DNA from: Pantoea septica
GTDB taxonomy: Bacteria > Pseudomonadota > Gammaproteobacteria > Enterobacterales > Enterobacteriaceae
NCBI RefSeq assembly: GCF_002095575.1
Contig: NZ_MLJJ01000021.1
Span: 17,309 to 81,308 of the forward strand
Reading direction: 5' to 3'
DNA: 64,000 nucleotides
The notes below the pieces were generated by a model. That model searched no databases, was not told the origin of the DNA, and was given only the letters and a program-made list of their open reading frames with translations. Positions within the stretch are counted from its first letter, which is position 1. Each line of letters starts with the position of its first letter. Shown piece after piece: positions 1 through 11,169 of this stretch. The position numbers and the translations under genes were made by a program.

Positions 1-959
1 TGCACGTTACGCTGCTGGCGCTCGGTATTCAGCCTGGCGATGAGGTCATCACGCCGTCGCTGACCTGGGTCTCCACTCTTAACATCATCACGCTGCTGGG
101 CGCGACGCCGGTGATGATCGACATCGATCGCGATACGCTAATGGTGACGCCCGAGCAGATAGAAGCGGCTATTACGCCGCGCACCCGCGCCATCATTCCG
201 GTGCACTACGCCGGGGCGCCAGCGGATGTGGGCGCGATTCACGCCCTCGGCGCCCGCTACGGCATTCCGGTGATTGAAGATGCCGCCCATGCGGCGGGCT
301 GCTATTACCAGGGACGCCATGTCGGCAGCGCAGGCACCGCGATCTTCTCTTTCCACGCTATTAAAAATATGACCTGCGCCGAAGGCGGCCTGATTGTCAC
401 CGACGACGCGCAGCTGGCGGATCGCATGCGCAGCCTGAAGTTCCACGGGCTGGGCGTCGACGCCTACGATCGCCATACCCACGGCCGCAAGCCGCAGGCG
501 GAAGTGGTGATGCCCGGCTTCAAGTACAACCTGCCCGATATCAGCGCGGCCATTGCGCTGACGCAGCTGAAAAAGCTCGCCGATTTTAATGCGCGCCGCG
601 CCGCCATCGCCCGGCGCTATCTGCGCGAACTGACCGATACGCCGTTTCTGCCGCTGACGCAGCCGGCCTGGCCGCATCAGCACGCCTGGCATCTGTTTAT
701 TATTCGCGTCGACGAAGCCGCCTGCGGCATCAGCCGCGATGCGCTAATGGAGGCGCTGAAGGCGCGGGATATCGGCACCGGCCTGCATTTCCGCGCTGCG
801 CACACCCATAAATATTACCGCGAACGCTATCCGCAGCTCTCGCTGCCCAACACCGAATGGAACAGCGAGCGCATCTGTTCTCTGCCGCTGTTCCCGGACA
901 TGCGCGACGACGACGTCGCCCGGGTCGTCAGCGTGTTGCGTCAGCTGGCAGGAGTCTGA
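1..959 (+). CDS. arnB: ArnB, UDP-4-amino-4-deoxy-L-arabinose aminotransferase (5' truncated)
   Basis: PLP-dependent aminotransferase of the DegT/DnrJ/EryC1 family that converts UDP-L-Ara4O to UDP-L-Ara4N with glutamate as donor, in the cytoplasmic part of the lipid A Ara4N pathway. The window edge removes roughly the first 60 residues; the reading frame is open from base 3. The motif SFHAIKN contains the Schiff-base lysine (codon 363-365), and the IEDAAHAAG segment upstream holds the aspartate that pairs with the pyridine nitrogen. The stop TGA is followed after one base by the arnC start, so the two are coupled. The identity is secure from sequence and from the complete arn gene order that follows. 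The operon promoter, where PmrA or PhoP control would be seen, lies outside the window. Confidence 0.97.
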   Translation, partial: HVTLLALGIQPGDEVITPSLTWVSTLNIITLLGATPVMIDIDRDTLMVTPEQIEAAITPRTRAIIPVHYAGAPADVGAIHALGARYGIPVIEDAAHAAGCYYQGRHVGSAGTAIFSFHAIKNMTCAEGGLIVTDDAQLADRMRSLKFHGLGVDAYDRHTHGRKPQAEVVMPGFKYNLPDISAAIALTQLKKLADFNARRAAIARRYLRELTDTPFLPLTQPAWPHQHAWHLFIIRVDEAACGISRDALMEALKARDIGTGLHFRAAHTHKYYRERYPQLSLPNTEWNSERICSLPLFPDMRDDDVARVVSVLRQLAGV

Positions 960-960
960 G

Positions 961-1947
961 ATGCAGGAAGAAAAAGCGATTCGCCGCGTTTCCGTGGTGA
1001 TACCTGTCTACAACGAAGAGGAGAGCCTGGCGGAGCTGGTGCGCCGCACCGACGCCGCCTGCGCCACGCTGGAGCTGGAGTATGAAATTCTGCTGGTGGA
1101 CGACGGCAGCGCTGACCGCTCCGCCCAGATGATCGCCGATGCCGCAGACATGCCCGGCAGCCACGTGGTCGGCGTCTTGCTGAACCGCAACTACGGCCAG
1201 CACTCGGCGATTATGGCCGGCTTCAGCCATGTCTCCGGCGATCTGATCATCACGCTGGACGCCGATCTGCAAAACCCGCCGGAGGAGATACCGAACCTGG
1301 TGCGCGCCGCGCAGCAGGGCTATGACGTGGTCGGCACCGTGCGCCAGAACCGGCAGGACAGCTGGTTTCGCCGCCGCGCCTCGCGCGCCATCAACCACCT
1401 GATCCAGCGCGTCACCGGAAAAGCGATGGGGGATTACGGCTGCATGCTGCGCGCCTATCGCCGACATATCGTCGATGCGATGCTCAACTGCCATGAGCGC
1501 AGCACTTTTATTCCCATCCTCGCCAACACCTTCGCGCGGCGCACCATCGAACTGCCGGTGACCCACGCCGAGCGCGAATTCGGCGACTCCAAATACAGCT
1601 TTATGAAGCTGATTAACCTGATGTACGACCTGGTGACCTGCCTGACCACCACGCCGCTGCGTCTGCTGAGCATCGTCGGCAGCCTGATCGCGCTGGCCGG
1701 TTTCGCCTTCTCGCTGGTGTTGATCGTGCTGCGCCTGTTTCTCGGCGCCAGCTGGGCGGGCGACGGCGTCTTTGTGCTGTTCGCCATCCTGTTTATCTTT
1801 GTCGGCGCGCAGTTTATCGGCATGGGGCTGCTCGGCGAATATATCGGGCGCATCTACAACGACGTGCGCGCGCGGCCTCGCTACTTTATCCAGCGTGTTA
1901 TTCACCCCCAGCAAACAGCTTCTTCTGTACAGGAAATCGAGCAATGA
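961..1947 (+). CDS. arnC: ArnC, undecaprenyl-phosphate Ara4FN transferase
   Basis: Family 2 glycosyltransferase that moves 4-deoxy-4-formamido-L-arabinose from UDP to undecaprenyl phosphate at the inner membrane. The N-terminal GT-A domain shows [12 protein letters not shown], the DDGSAD motif near residue 50 and the [10 protein letters not shown] metal-binding stretch near residue 100. Two hydrophobic helices at about residues 236-258 and 270-295 anchor the C-terminus. At 328 residues it is close to the usual 322. The ATG lies one base after the arnB stop; the end overlaps arnA by ATGA, typical of a translationally coupled operon. Confidence 0.97.
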   Translation: MQEEKAIRRVSVVIPVYNEEESLAELVRRTDAACATLELEYEILLVDDGSADRSAQMIADAADMPGSHVVGVLLNRNYGQHSAIMAGFSHVSGDLIITLDADLQNPPEEIPNLVRAAQQGYDVVGTVRQNRQDSWFRRRASRAINHLIQRVTGKAMGDYGCMLRAYRRHIVDAMLNCHERSTFIPILANTFARRTIELPVTHAEREFGDSKYSFMKLINLMYDLVTCLTTTPLRLLSIVGSLIALAGFAFSLVLIVLRLFLGASWAGDGVFVLFAILFIFVGAQFIGMGLLGEYIGRIYNDVRARPRYFIQRVIHPQQTASSVQEIEQ

Positions 1948-3923
1948 AAACTATCGTCTTCGCCTACGCCGAAATGGGCTGTGCGGGCATCAGCGCGTTG
2001 CTGAACGCCGGATATGAAATCAGCGCCATCTTTACCCATGCCGACACCTCGCCGGAAAGCCACGCCTTTCCCTCCGTGGCGCGCCTGGCGGCAGAGCAGG
2101 GCATTCCGGTTTACGCGCCGGAAGATGCCAGCCATCCGCTGTGGGTCGACCGCATTAAAGCGATGCAGCCTGACTTTATCTTCTCGTTCTACTACCGCGC
2201 GCTGCTGAGCGACAGCATTCTCCGCACCGCCCGCGTGGGCGCCTTTAACCTGCACGGTTCGCTGCTGCCGAAATACCGCGGCCGCGCGCCGCTCAACTGG
2301 GTGCTGGTCAACGGCGAAACGGAAACCGGCGTGACGCTGCACCATATGGTGAAGCGCGCCGACGCGGGGGATATCGTGGCGCAGCAGCGCGTGGCGATCG
2401 ATGCGCAGGACAACGCCCTGACGCTGCACCGCAAGCTGGTCGCCTGTGCTTCCGAACTGCTGGAGGGGGCGCTGCCGGCAATGAAGCGCGGCGAGATCGC
2501 CGCGCGCCCGCAGAACCACAGCGAGGCGACCCTGGTCGGCCGCCGCACGCCGGACGACGGGCGCATCAACTGGGGGTGGCCGGCGCAGCGGGTGAATAAC
2601 CTGGTGCGCGCCGTCACCGATCCCTGGCCGGGGGCCTTCGCCTTTGCCGGCACGCTGAAATTCGTGGTGTGGAAAGGGCGCGTGCACGCAGACGCGCCGC
2701 CGGCGAAGCCCGGCACGGTGCTGTCGGTGGATCCCTTTCTCATCGCCTGCGGCGACGGCGCGCTGGAGGTGCTGACCGGCCAGAGCGACAACGGCGTCTA
2801 TATGAACGGCAGCCAGCTGGCGCAAAGCCTGGGCATGGTGCCGGGCGCGCTGCTCTATTCGCAGCCGGTTGCCGCGGTGAAGCGGCGTACCCGCGTGTTG
2901 ATCCTCGGCGTCAACGGTTTTATCGGCAACCACCTGACCGAACGTCTGCTGCAGGATGACAACTTCGAGGTTTACGGGCTCGATATCGGCTCTGACGCCA
3001 TCAGCCGTTTCCTCGACCAGCCGCGTTTCCACTTTGTCGAAGGCGATATCAGCATTCACTCCGAATGGATTGAGTACCACATCAAGAAGTGCGACGTGGT
3101 GCTGCCGCTGGTGGCGATCGCCACGCCGATTGAGTACACCCGTAACCCGCTGCGCGTGTTCGAGCTCGACTTCGAAGAGAACCTGAAGATTATTCGCGAC
3201 TGCGTGAAGTATAAAAAGCGCATCATCTTCCCCTCTACCTCCGAAGTCTACGGCATGTGTACCGACAGCCACTTCGACGAGGATCACTCTAATCTGGTGG
3301 TCGGTCCGATCAACAAGCAGCGCTGGATCTACTCGGTGTCGAAACAGCTGCTGGACCGCGTCATCTGGGCCTACAGCGAAAAAGAGGGGCTGCGCTTCAC
3401 GCTGTTCCGCCCGTTTAACTGGATGGGGCCGCGTCTCGATAACCTGAATGCCGCCCGTATCGGCAGCTCGCGCGCCATTACCCAGCTCATCCTTAACCTG
3501 GTGGAAGGTTCGCCGATCAAGCTGATCGACGGCGGCGCGCAAAAGCGCTGCTTCACCGATATTCGCGACGGCATCGAAGCGCTGTTCCGCATCATTGAAA
3601 ACAAAAACGGCAACTGCGACGGCCAGATCGTCAACATCGGCAATCCCGACAACGAGGCCAGCATCAAAGAGCTGGCGGAGCATCTGCTGGCCAGCTTCGA
3701 GCGCCATCCGCTGCGCGACCGCTTTCCGCCGTTTGCCGGTTTCCGCGAGGTGGAGAGCAGCAGCTACTACGGCAAGGGCTATCAGGACGTCGAGCACCGC
3801 AAGCCCTCGATCAAAAACGCGCGTCGTCTGCTGAACTGGACGCCGACGGTGGAGATGGACACCACTATCGATAACACGCTCGATTTCTTCCTGCGCACCG
3901 TCGAGCTGCAGGAGAAGCCATGA
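1944..3923 (+). CDS. arnA: ArnA, bifunctional UDP-Ara4N formyltransferase / UDP-glucuronate decarboxylase
   Basis: Two-domain cytoplasmic enzyme. Residues 1 to about 300 form the formyltransferase, with the [16 protein letters not shown] segment carrying the Asn and His of the N-H-D active site. From about residue 315 an SDR-type Rossmann domain begins ([13 protein letters not shown]) that oxidatively decarboxylates UDP-glucuronic acid; it shows STSEVYG and the Tyr-x3-Lys pair in YSVSKQ. At 659 residues it matches the usual 660. It supplies the ketopyranose used by ArnB and formylates the ArnB product. Both ends overlap neighbours by ATGA. No defects seen. Confidence 0.98.
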   Translation: MKTIVFAYAEMGCAGISALLNAGYEISAIFTHADTSPESHAFPSVARLAAEQGIPVYAPEDASHPLWVDRIKAMQPDFIFSFYYRALLSDSILRTARVGAFNLHGSLLPKYRGRAPLNWVLVNGETETGVTLHHMVKRADAGDIVAQQRVAIDAQDNALTLHRKLVACASELLEGALPAMKRGEIAARPQNHSEATLVGRRTPDDGRINWGWPAQRVNNLVRAVTDPWPGAFAFAGTLKFVVWKGRVHADAPPAKPGTVLSVDPFLIACGDGALEVLTGQSDNGVYMNGSQLAQSLGMVPGALLYSQPVAAVKRRTRVLILGVNGFIGNHLTERLLQDDNFEVYGLDIGSDAISRFLDQPRFHFVEGDISIHSEWIEYHIKKCDVVLPLVAIATPIEYTRNPLRVFELDFEENLKIIRDCVKYKKRIIFPSTSEVYGMCTDSHFDEDHSNLVVGPINKQRWIYSVSKQLLDRVIWAYSEKEGLRFTLFRPFNWMGPRLDNLNAARIGSSRAITQLILNLVEGSPIKLIDGGAQKRCFTDIRDGIEALFRIIENKNGNCDGQIVNIGNPDNEASIKELAEHLLASFERHPLRDRFPPFAGFREVESSSYYGKGYQDVEHRKPSIKNARRLLNWTPTVEMDTTIDNTLDFFLRTVELQEKP

Positions 3924-4804
3924 GGAAAGTCGGGCTGCGCGTCGACGTCGACACCTGGCGGGGCACGAAGCTGGGGGTGCCGGCGCTGCTGGATCAGTTC
4001 AGCCTGCATCAGCTGCAGGCGAGCTTCTTTTTTAGCGTCGGGCCGGACAACATGGGACGCCACCTGTGGCGTCTGATGAAGCCGCGCTTTCTGTGGAAGA
4101 TGCTGCGCTCGCGCGCGGCATCGCTCTACGGCTGGGACATCCTGCTGGCGGGCACCGCCTGGCCGGGACGGGATATCGGGCGCGGGCTGGCCGACATTAT
4201 GCGCGCGGCGGCGGAGCACCATGAAATCGGATTGCACGCCTGGGATCATTTTGCCTGGCAAACCTGGGCGGGCGTCTGGCCGCAGGGAACGCTGAGCGAG
4301 CAGATTGCGCGCGGCAAGCATGCGCTGGAGGCGATAACAGGTGACGTTGTCACATGCTCCGCCGTGGCGGGATGGCGCGCCGATACGCGCGTGATCGCCG
4401 CTAAAGAGGGATTCGGCTTTCGCTTTAACAGCGACTGCCGCGGCAGCGGCCCCTTTATCCCGCTGCTGGCCGACGGCAGTCCGGCGACGGTGCAAATCCC
4501 GGTGACTCTGCCCACCTGGGATGAGGTGGTCGGGCAGCAGGTGAGCGCAGCGGCGTTCAACGACTACATCCTCGAACAAATGCAGGCCGCCAGCGGCTCG
4601 CCGGTTTACACCATTCATGCCGAGGTCGAGGGCATCGTGGGGCTGCCCGCCTTCCGCGAGCTGCTGACGCGCGCCGAACGGATGGGCATTCGCTTCTGTC
4701 CGCTCAGCGAGCTGCTGCCTGAGGATCTGGCGACGCTGCCGCAGGGCAAGGTGGTGCGCGGCGAAATCGCCGGGCGCGAAGGCTGGCTGGGCTGCCAGCG
4801 TTAA
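3920..4804 (+). CDS. arnD: ArnD, 4-deoxy-4-formamido-L-arabinose-phosphoundecaprenol deformylase
   Basis: Polysaccharide-deacetylase (NodB-fold) family metalloenzyme that removes the formyl group from undecaprenyl-phosphate Ara4FN at the inner membrane. The N-terminus has the RVDVDTWRG metal/catalytic aspartate motif, and HAWDHFAWQ near residue 101-109 holds the histidines expected to bind metal. The length of 294 residues agrees with the family. It overlaps arnA by ATGA, and arnT follows after a 21-base gap with its own SD. Function follows from the family and operon. Confidence 0.95.
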   Translation: MRKVGLRVDVDTWRGTKLGVPALLDQFSLHQLQASFFFSVGPDNMGRHLWRLMKPRFLWKMLRSRAASLYGWDILLAGTAWPGRDIGRGLADIMRAAAEHHEIGLHAWDHFAWQTWAGVWPQGTLSEQIARGKHALEAITGDVVTCSAVAGWRADTRVIAAKEGFGFRFNSDCRGSGPFIPLLADGSPATVQIPVTLPTWDEVVGQQVSAAAFNDYILEQMQAASGSPVYTIHAEVEGIVGLPAFRELLTRAERMGIRFCPLSELLPEDLATLPQGKVVRGEIAGREGWLGCQR

Positions 4805-4825
4805 CTCAAGACAGGACCTTTCTCT

Positions 4826-6499
4826 ATGTGGACACCGATGCGCGCAGGGACGAAAACGGCGCTGCTGCTGGCGCTTTTCGTCCTCTATTACCTGATCCCA
4901 ATTGAGTTCCGCAGCCTGTGGCAGCCGGATGAGACCCGCTACGCCGAGATCAGCCGCGAAATGGTGGCGGGCGGCAGCTGGGTGGTGCCGCATTTTTTCG
5001 GCCTGCGCTACTTTGAAAAACCGATTGCCGGCTACTGGGTCAATAACATCGGCCAGCTGCTGTTCGGCCACACCCTGTTCGGCGTGCGCGCGGGCGCCAT
5101 TTTCAGCACGGCGCTGAGCGCGCTGCTCATCTACTGGCTCGGCGCGCGGATGTTCGCCAGCCGCGCCGTCGCGCTCAGCGGCAGCGTGATTTTTCTTACC
5201 TCGCTGCTGGTATACGGTATCGGCACCTACGCGGTGCTCGATCCCATTCTGCTGCTGTGGCTGGTGGCGGCGATGTGCAGCTACTGGCTGGCGGCCCACG
5301 CGAGCGGCACGCGGCAGCGGCTGTGGGGCTATCCGCTGCTCGGCGTCGCCTGCGCCATGGGCTTTATGACCAAGGGCTTTCTGGCGCTGGCGGTGCCGGT
5401 GCTGGCGATTGCGCCCTGGGCCCTCTGGCAGCGTCGCTTCGGCGAACTGCTGCGCTGGGGGATGCTGACCGTCGCGACGGCGCTGGCGATTAGCGCGCCC
5501 TGGGCGCTGGCGATCGCGCGGCAGGAAGGGGATTTCTGGCACTACTTCTTCTGGGTCGAGCATATCCAGCGTTTCGCCGATGCCGATGCCCAGCATAAGG
5601 CGCCATTCTGGTACTACCTGCCGGTGATGCTGGCGGGTTCGCTGCCCTGGCTGGCGCTGCTGCCCGGCGCGCTGGCCTCGGCATGGCGGCGGCGCGGAGA
5701 GCAGGCCGACGCCGCCTACCTGTTAAGCTGGGTGCTGCTGCCGCTGCTGTTTTTCAGCATCGCCAAAGGCAAACTGCCCACCTACATCCTGCCGTGCTTC
5801 GCGCCGCTGGCGCTGCTGATGGCACGCTACGCCCATAGCGGCGGCGCACGGCTCGGCAGCGTGTTCCGCATCAACGGCAGGATCAATTTGCTGTTCGGCC
5901 TGATCGCTGCCGCGGCGGTCGTCCTGTTTCTCGCGCCCTGGGGGCTGGCGCGCCATCCGCTCTACGCTCGCGACGAGACGCTGCGTGCGGCGGCGGCGGC
6001 GGCGGCCTTTGCCGGCTGGGGCATCGCGGGCTGGCTGAGCCTGCGGCCGGGCGACAACCGCTGGCAGCTGGCGGCGCTCTGTCCGCTGGCGCTGGCGCTG
6101 CTGGTGGGGTACGCCATTCCGCAGAAGGTGCGCGATTCGAAGCTGCCGCTGAGCTTCGTCAGCGCGGTGCGCGAGCGGCTGGCGGGCAGCCGCTATCTGC
6201 TGGCGGACAATCCCGGCGTCGCCTCGGCGATCGCCTGGACGCTGCGCCGCAGCGACATCACGCTCTACGACGCCAAAGGCGAGGTGGAGTATGGCCTGAG
6301 CTATCCCGATGCGCAGGCGCGCTACGTCGATGGCGCGGCCTTCGCCGACTGGCTGCAGGCGCACCGTCGTCACGGGCACGTGGCGGTGATCATGATGCTC
6401 AACGCGGGCGAGAGCGCGCCGGACGCAGCTATGCCGACGCCGGACGAGAGGTATCGGCAGGGACGGCTGGTTTACTTCGGCTATGACGAAAAACCATGA
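4826..6499 (+). CDS. arnT: ArnT, lipid A Ara4N transferase
   Basis: Polytopic inner-membrane GT-C glycosyltransferase that transfers Ara4N from undecaprenyl phosphate to the lipid A phosphates on the periplasmic face, lowering binding of polymyxin and cationic peptides. The first periplasmic loop has the conserved WQPDETRYAEI segment with the Asp and Glu expected for PMT-like enzymes. About a dozen hydrophobic segments fill the first 430 residues, followed by a soluble C-terminal domain. At 557 residues it is slightly longer than the 550 of E. coli. An alanine-rich run near residue 390 is encoded by a GCG-type repeat. It overlaps arnE by ATGA. Confidence 0.96.
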   Translation: MWTPMRAGTKTALLLALFVLYYLIPIEFRSLWQPDETRYAEISREMVAGGSWVVPHFFGLRYFEKPIAGYWVNNIGQLLFGHTLFGVRAGAIFSTALSALLIYWLGARMFASRAVALSGSVIFLTSLLVYGIGTYAVLDPILLLWLVAAMCSYWLAAHASGTRQRLWGYPLLGVACAMGFMTKGFLALAVPVLAIAPWALWQRRFGELLRWGMLTVATALAISAPWALAIARQEGDFWHYFFWVEHIQRFADADAQHKAPFWYYLPVMLAGSLPWLALLPGALASAWRRRGEQADAAYLLSWVLLPLLFFSIAKGKLPTYILPCFAPLALLMARYAHSGGARLGSVFRINGRINLLFGLIAAAAVVLFLAPWGLARHPLYARDETLRAAAAAAAFAGWGIAGWLSLRPGDNRWQLAALCPLALALLVGYAIPQKVRDSKLPLSFVSAVRERLAGSRYLLADNPGVASAIAWTLRRSDITLYDAKGEVEYGLSYPDAQARYVDGAAFADWLQAHRRHGHVAVIMMLNAGESAPDAAMPTPDERYRQGRLVYFGYDEKP

Positions 6500-6828
6500 G
6501 CCTGCTGCTGATGGTGCTGGTAAGCCTGCTGAGCTGCCTCGCGCAGCTCTGCCAGAAGCAGGCGGCGACCCTCGGCGCGCGCGGCGGTAAACGCCGTATG
6601 ATGCTGTGGATTGGCTTAAGCCTGCTGCTGCTGGGCGTCGCGATGCTGCTCTGGCTGTGGGTGCTGCGACGGGTGCCGGTCAGCGTCGCCTATCCGATGC
6701 TCAGCATTAACTTTGTGCTGGTGGCGCTCGCCGCGCGGCTGATCTGGCGGGAAAGCTACACGCGGCGGCAATGGCTCGGCACGCTGGCGATCGTGGCGGG
6801 CGTGGCGCTGATCGGGAGTCATCTGTGA
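6496..6828 (+). CDS. arnE: ArnE, Ara4N-phosphoundecaprenol flippase subunit
   Basis: Small SMR/EamA-type membrane protein of 110 residues with four predicted helices. With ArnF it is thought to flip undecaprenyl phosphate-Ara4N across the inner membrane so that ArnT can use it. The visible sequence shows an N-terminal helix, the AQLCQKQAA segment typical of the family, and a final helix ending VAGVALIGSHL. It starts inside the arnT stop (ATGA) and ends in a GTGA overlap with arnF, which supports coupled synthesis of the two subunits. Confidence 0.93.
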   Translation: MSLLLMVLVSLLSCLAQLCQKQAATLGARGGKRRMMLWIGLSLLLLGVAMLLWLWVLRRVPVSVAYPMLSINFVLVALAARLIWRESYTRRQWLGTLAIVAGVALIGSHL

Positions 6829-7208
6829 AAGGCGTGATGCTGGCGATCGGTTCGGTGCTGCTGGTGACGCTGGCGCAGCTGACGCTGCGCCTGGCGATGC
6901 GCGATTTCCCGCCCGTCGAAGAGTGGCTGAGTCTCGACGGGATGCGCCATGCCGCCACGCTGCTGCCGCTCGCTGCCGGGCTGGGAGCCTATGCGCTGTC
7001 CATGCTCTGCTGGATGATGGCGCTCCGCCATCTGCCGCTCAACCGGCTCTATCCGCTGCTGAGCCTGAGCTACGTGCTGGTATGGGCGGCCGCCGTGCTG
7101 CTCCCGGCTTTCGGCGAGCCCTTTCGCTGGAGCGGCCTGGCGGGGGTGCTGCTGATCGTGCTGGGCCTGCTGGCGGTTGCCATCCCGCCGCGCCGGAAAA
7201 AGCTATAA
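6825..7208 (+). CDS. arnF: ArnF, Ara4N-phosphoundecaprenol flippase subunit
   Basis: Partner of ArnE, 127 residues, four hydrophobic helices. I place the start at the GTG at 6825, which overlaps the arnE stop (GTGA), because the protein then begins VKGVMLAIGS and has the normal family length of about 128; an upstream in-frame ATG inside arnE would add 18 residues of out-of-family sequence. It is the last gene of the arn operon and its end overlaps the 3' end of the convergent diguanylate cyclase gene by six bases. Confidence 0.92.
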   Translation: MKGVMLAIGSVLLVTLAQLTLRLAMRDFPPVEEWLSLDGMRHAATLLPLAAGLGAYALSMLCWMMALRHLPLNRLYPLLSLSYVLVWAAAVLLPAFGEPFRWSGLAGVLLIVLGLLAVAIPPRRKKL

Positions 7209-8726
7209 CAGGCAGATGCCGTCCGTCCCCGCAATGCAGTTGCGTCCCGCTTTTTTCGCCACATAAAGCGCCTCGTCGGCGGCCAGCTTGAGCGAATCAG
7301 GCGAGTCGCCGGGCGGCGCGGCGCTGATACCCGCGCTCAGGGTGACGATTTTATCCGGCAGATCGCTCGCCTCATGGGGCAGCGCCGCGCGGCGAATCGC
7401 CTCCAGCGCCCGGTGAGCGACATTCTCAGCGTCGCGGGCGTGGGTGCCCGGCAGAATAATGGCGAACTCTTCGCCGCCGTAGCGCGTAACCCGGTCGGTT
7501 CCGCGCAGCGGCAGGTGTTTGAGCACCGCCGCCACTTCCTGCAGGCAGCGATCGCCGGCGATATGGCCATACTCATCGTTGTAGCGCTTGAAAAAGTCCA
7601 CATCGAACATAATCAGCGAGACGGGCGAGGCGGCGCCCCGCAGGCTCTTCTCCAGATAAAAATCGAACTGCCGCCGGTTGCCCAGGCCGGTCAGGCCATC
7701 CAGCATCGCCAGATCGCTCAGCGTGCCGTTGAGCCGCGTCAGCTCATCCTGCGAGCGCATCAGCGCCTGCTGGCTGCGCTGGTTGGCGCGCAGCTGACGC
7801 AGCACCAGATAGCCGAACAGCAGCACCAGCAGCCAGGTAAAGATATTCACGCTGATGCCGGTGATATTGCTCTTCCACCAGGCGTGCCGGATCGCCCGGG
7901 TTTCATAGCCGACCGCCACCACCAGCGGATAGCGCTCCAGCCGGGCGTAGCCGAAAAGGCGCTCCTCGCCGTCGAGGCGACTGTCCCAGGTGGCGCTGCC
8001 AATGCGCGACTGGCTCAGCAGGCGGGTAAACAGCGGGCTGGAAGAGAGGCTGCGGTTGAGCATGCTGTCGGGAAAAGGGCGGGCGTAAAGCAAGACGCCG
8101 TCGGTGTTCATCAGGGCCAGCAGATCGCCCGGGCTCTGTTCATACCAGCCGTAAAACTGGCGGAAAAAAGCGACTTTTACCGAACCGAGCGCCACGCCGC
8201 GGAAATTGCCCGCCGCGTCGTTAAGCCGCAGAGAAACCGGGATCACCAGCTCGTCGGCGCTGCGGCTGCGAATGACGTGGCCGATGTGCGCGCCCGGATC
8301 GGCATGGTCGCGGTGCCAGATAAAGGACTCGCGGTCGGCGTTGTTCATCTGCTTAAACTGCATGTCGCGCGAGGTGGCCAGCCAGTTGCCCTCTTTATCA
8401 TAAACAAAGAGTCCGGCCAGCTGCGGCAGCGGCAGCGAGAGTCCGGCCAGAATGCCGTTTCTGCCGCTGTAGGCCGCAGGACGGCTAAACACCTCGTCTC
8501 CCTGGCGGGCGATCTCATCCAGCGCGATATTGACCTGTAAAAAGGTGTCCTGCGCCTGGCGGGAGAGCGAGAGCGACTGGTTGCGCGCCTGCACCGAGAC
8601 ATCCTGCAGCCGGTTCTGCCACGACTGCCAGAGCGCCCAGCTGCAGGCCGTCACGATAAAAACGCTGATGAATAGCAGAAACAGCAGCACAAAGCGCTCT
8701 GTTTTCCTGGAGCGGGGCAAGGGCAA
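7203..8726 (-). CDS. membrane diguanylate cyclase with periplasmic sensor domain
   Basis: Predicted c-di-GMP synthase. Two membrane helices (about residues 12-34 and near 275-300 from the proposed start) flank a periplasmic region of about 240 residues that looks like a dCACHE-type ligand sensor. The C-terminal GGDEF domain contains DGLTGLGNRRQF, the metal-binding FDVDFFKRYND and an intact GGEEF active-site loop. There is no ATG at the 5' end: a GTG at 8849 opens the longest frame, but a TTG at 8726 has an SD-like GGAGAG just upstream and begins directly before the first helix, so I prefer it. The signal sensed is unknown. It is convergent with arnF. Confidence 0.88.
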   Translation of the reverse strand: MPLPRSRKTERFVLLFLLFISVFIVTACSWALWQSWQNRLQDVSVQARNQSLSLSRQAQDTFLQVNIALDEIARQGDEVFSRPAAYSGRNGILAGLSLPLPQLAGLFVYDKEGNWLATSRDMQFKQMNNADRESFIWHRDHADPGAHIGHVIRSRSADELVIPVSLRLNDAAGNFRGVALGSVKVAFFRQFYGWYEQSPGDLLALMNTDGVLLYARPFPDSMLNRSLSSSPLFTRLLSQSRIGSATWDSRLDGEERLFGYARLERYPLVVAVGYETRAIRHAWWKSNITGISVNIFTWLLVLLFGYLVLRQLRANQRSQQALMRSQDELTRLNGTLSDLAMLDGLTGLGNRRQFDFYLEKSLRGAASPVSLIMFDVDFFKRYNDEYGHIAGDRCLQEVAAVLKHLPLRGTDRVTRYGGEEFAIILPGTHARDAENVAHRALEAIRRAALPHEASDLPDKIVTLSAGISAAPPGDSPDSLKLAADEALYVAKKAGRNCIAGTDGICLL

Positions 8727-8880
8727 AGTCTCTCTCCGGTAAAACAACGGGTTATCTGTAAAAGGTAGCAGTAAAAAGCGGACCTGGCGGGAGCGGGAAG
8801 CGAGAGGGGCGCTGGCGGGTCGGGGAGAAGCGCAACGGCGAGATGGCACCCGCCGGGCGTAGAGAGCCCGCGACAGGGCA

Positions 8881-10373
8881 TTACGGCTGGTTCAAATCCG
8901 GCGTGCTTTTCAGGACCCTGACCGCCTGGGCGATATCGGGCGCCAGCCAGCGATCCTGCTGCCAGTTCGCCACCACCGCCCGCAGACGGTGCAGCGCCCG
9001 CCGCGTGCCCGAGGCGAGCGCCGCGTCGCCGTGAAAATCGAGCGCCTGGGCGGCGAGAAGGTACTCGATAGCCAGAATATGCCAGACGTTTTCCAGCAGC
9101 TTCAGCAGCTTGAGCGCCGCGCCGGTGCCCAGGCTGAGATGATCCTCCTGCAAGCCTGAGGTGACATAGTTATCCAGCACCGCGGGCTGCGCCAGCTGGC
9201 GATTCTCCGCACAGAGCGACGCCGCCACATACTGCGCGATCATCATACCGGAGTTAACGCCCGGCTGCGCCACCAGAAAGGGCGGCAGGCCGCTCACCAG
9301 CGGATTGACCAGCCGGTCGAGCCGCCGCTCGGCGATGCTGCCGATCTCCGCCATGGCGATCGCCAGCAGATCCGCCGCCATCGCCACCGACTCGCCGTGC
9401 GGGTTGGCCTGCGACACCACGCGCCAGCTTCCCGGCGTGCCGAGCACCAGGGGGTTGTCGGTACAGGCGTTGAGCTCGGTCTCGATCTGGCGCGCGGCGT
9501 GCGCGAACTGATCGCGGCTGGCGCCGTGCACCTGCGGCATCGATCGCAGGCTGAGCGCGTCCTGCGTGCGGACGCCAACGCTGGCCGCCAGCAGCGGACT
9601 GTCGCCCAGCAGCTGACGCAGCCGCTGGCCGCTGATCTGCATGCCGGGACTCGCCTTAAGCGCCAGCACCTCGGGGTCGAACGCCGCCAGCTGGCCGCGG
9701 AGCGCCTCGAAGCTCATCGCGCCGGTGACGTCCGCCCGGTTCAGCAGGCGCGCGGCATCGTCCAGCGCCAGGCAGGCGAGCCCCGTCATGCAGGGCGTAC
9801 CGTTCACCAGGCTCAGCCCCTCTTTGGCGCCGGGGCGCCAGGGCGCCAGGCCAGCCAGCGCGAGCGCCTGCGCGGCGGGCATCTGCTGGTTTCGATACTC
9901 CACCTCGCCGACGCCGATGAGCGCCAGACCGATATGCGCCATATGGCTCAGGTAGCCGACCGATCCCTGCGACGGCACCTGCGGCGTAATCTGATGATTC
10001 AGCAGCGCCAGCATATGCTGCACCAGCCCGGCTGATACGCCCGATTTGCCGTGGCTGTAGTTGGCGATCGCCGCGCACAGAATGGCGCGCGCCTGCTCGC
10101 GCGTCAGCAGCGGGCCGACGCCGCAGGCGTGGCTCAGCAGGGTATTGCGCGACAGCTGGCTAAGCTGCTCGTCCGCCAGCGTGATATTGCACAACGCGCC
10201 GAGGCCGGTGTTGACGCCGTAGGCGATCTGCCCGCTGGCGACGATCTCATCGACAATGGCGCGCCCCTGGGCGATACGCTGCCAGGCGCTGGCGCTTAAG
10301 CTTAACTCCGCGTCGTGCCGCGCCACCGCGACCAGATCCTGCCACTTTAGCGGCCCGTCGCCCCAGACCAGGG

Positions 10374-10377
<4 letters not shown>
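8881..10377 (-). CDS. histidine/aromatic ammonia-lyase paralogue lacking the MIO triad
   Basis: Lyase_aromatic family protein, 498 residues. Residues that form the histidine ammonia-lyase pocket are present at almost identical positions: Tyr53 in YGVNTGLG, His83 in LLSHACGVG, Asn192 in LVNGTPC, PQVHGA and QEDHLSLG. The Ala-Ser-Gly that cyclises to the MIO electrophile (142-144 in reference HutH) is absent: GSVG141 runs straight into Y142-LSHMA with the flanks otherwise aligned. It therefore cannot form MIO in the normal way, so the reaction is unknown. It is the last gene of an operon with a basic or polar amino acid ABC importer (ATGA overlap with the ATPase gene), which points to a histidine-like or aromatic substrate. 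A pseudo-enzyme or a MIO-independent activity are both possible. Confidence 0.85.
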
Positions 10378-11168
<791 letters not shown>

Positions 11169-11169
11169 A

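Noticed and set aside
928..1944. Long minus-strand frame opposite arnC (and similar frames opposite arnA and arnD)
   Set aside because: Shadow of GC-rich codon usage; Gln/His/Arg-rich without domains and antisense to well-conserved genes.
7374..8540. 388-codon plus-strand frame opposite the diguanylate cyclase
   Set aside because: No SD or domain; antisense to a gene with an intact GGEEF motif.
8886..8896. GGTTCAAATCC resembling a tRNA T-arm
   Set aside because: It lies inside the lyase coding sequence and no acceptor or anticodon stems can be built around it.
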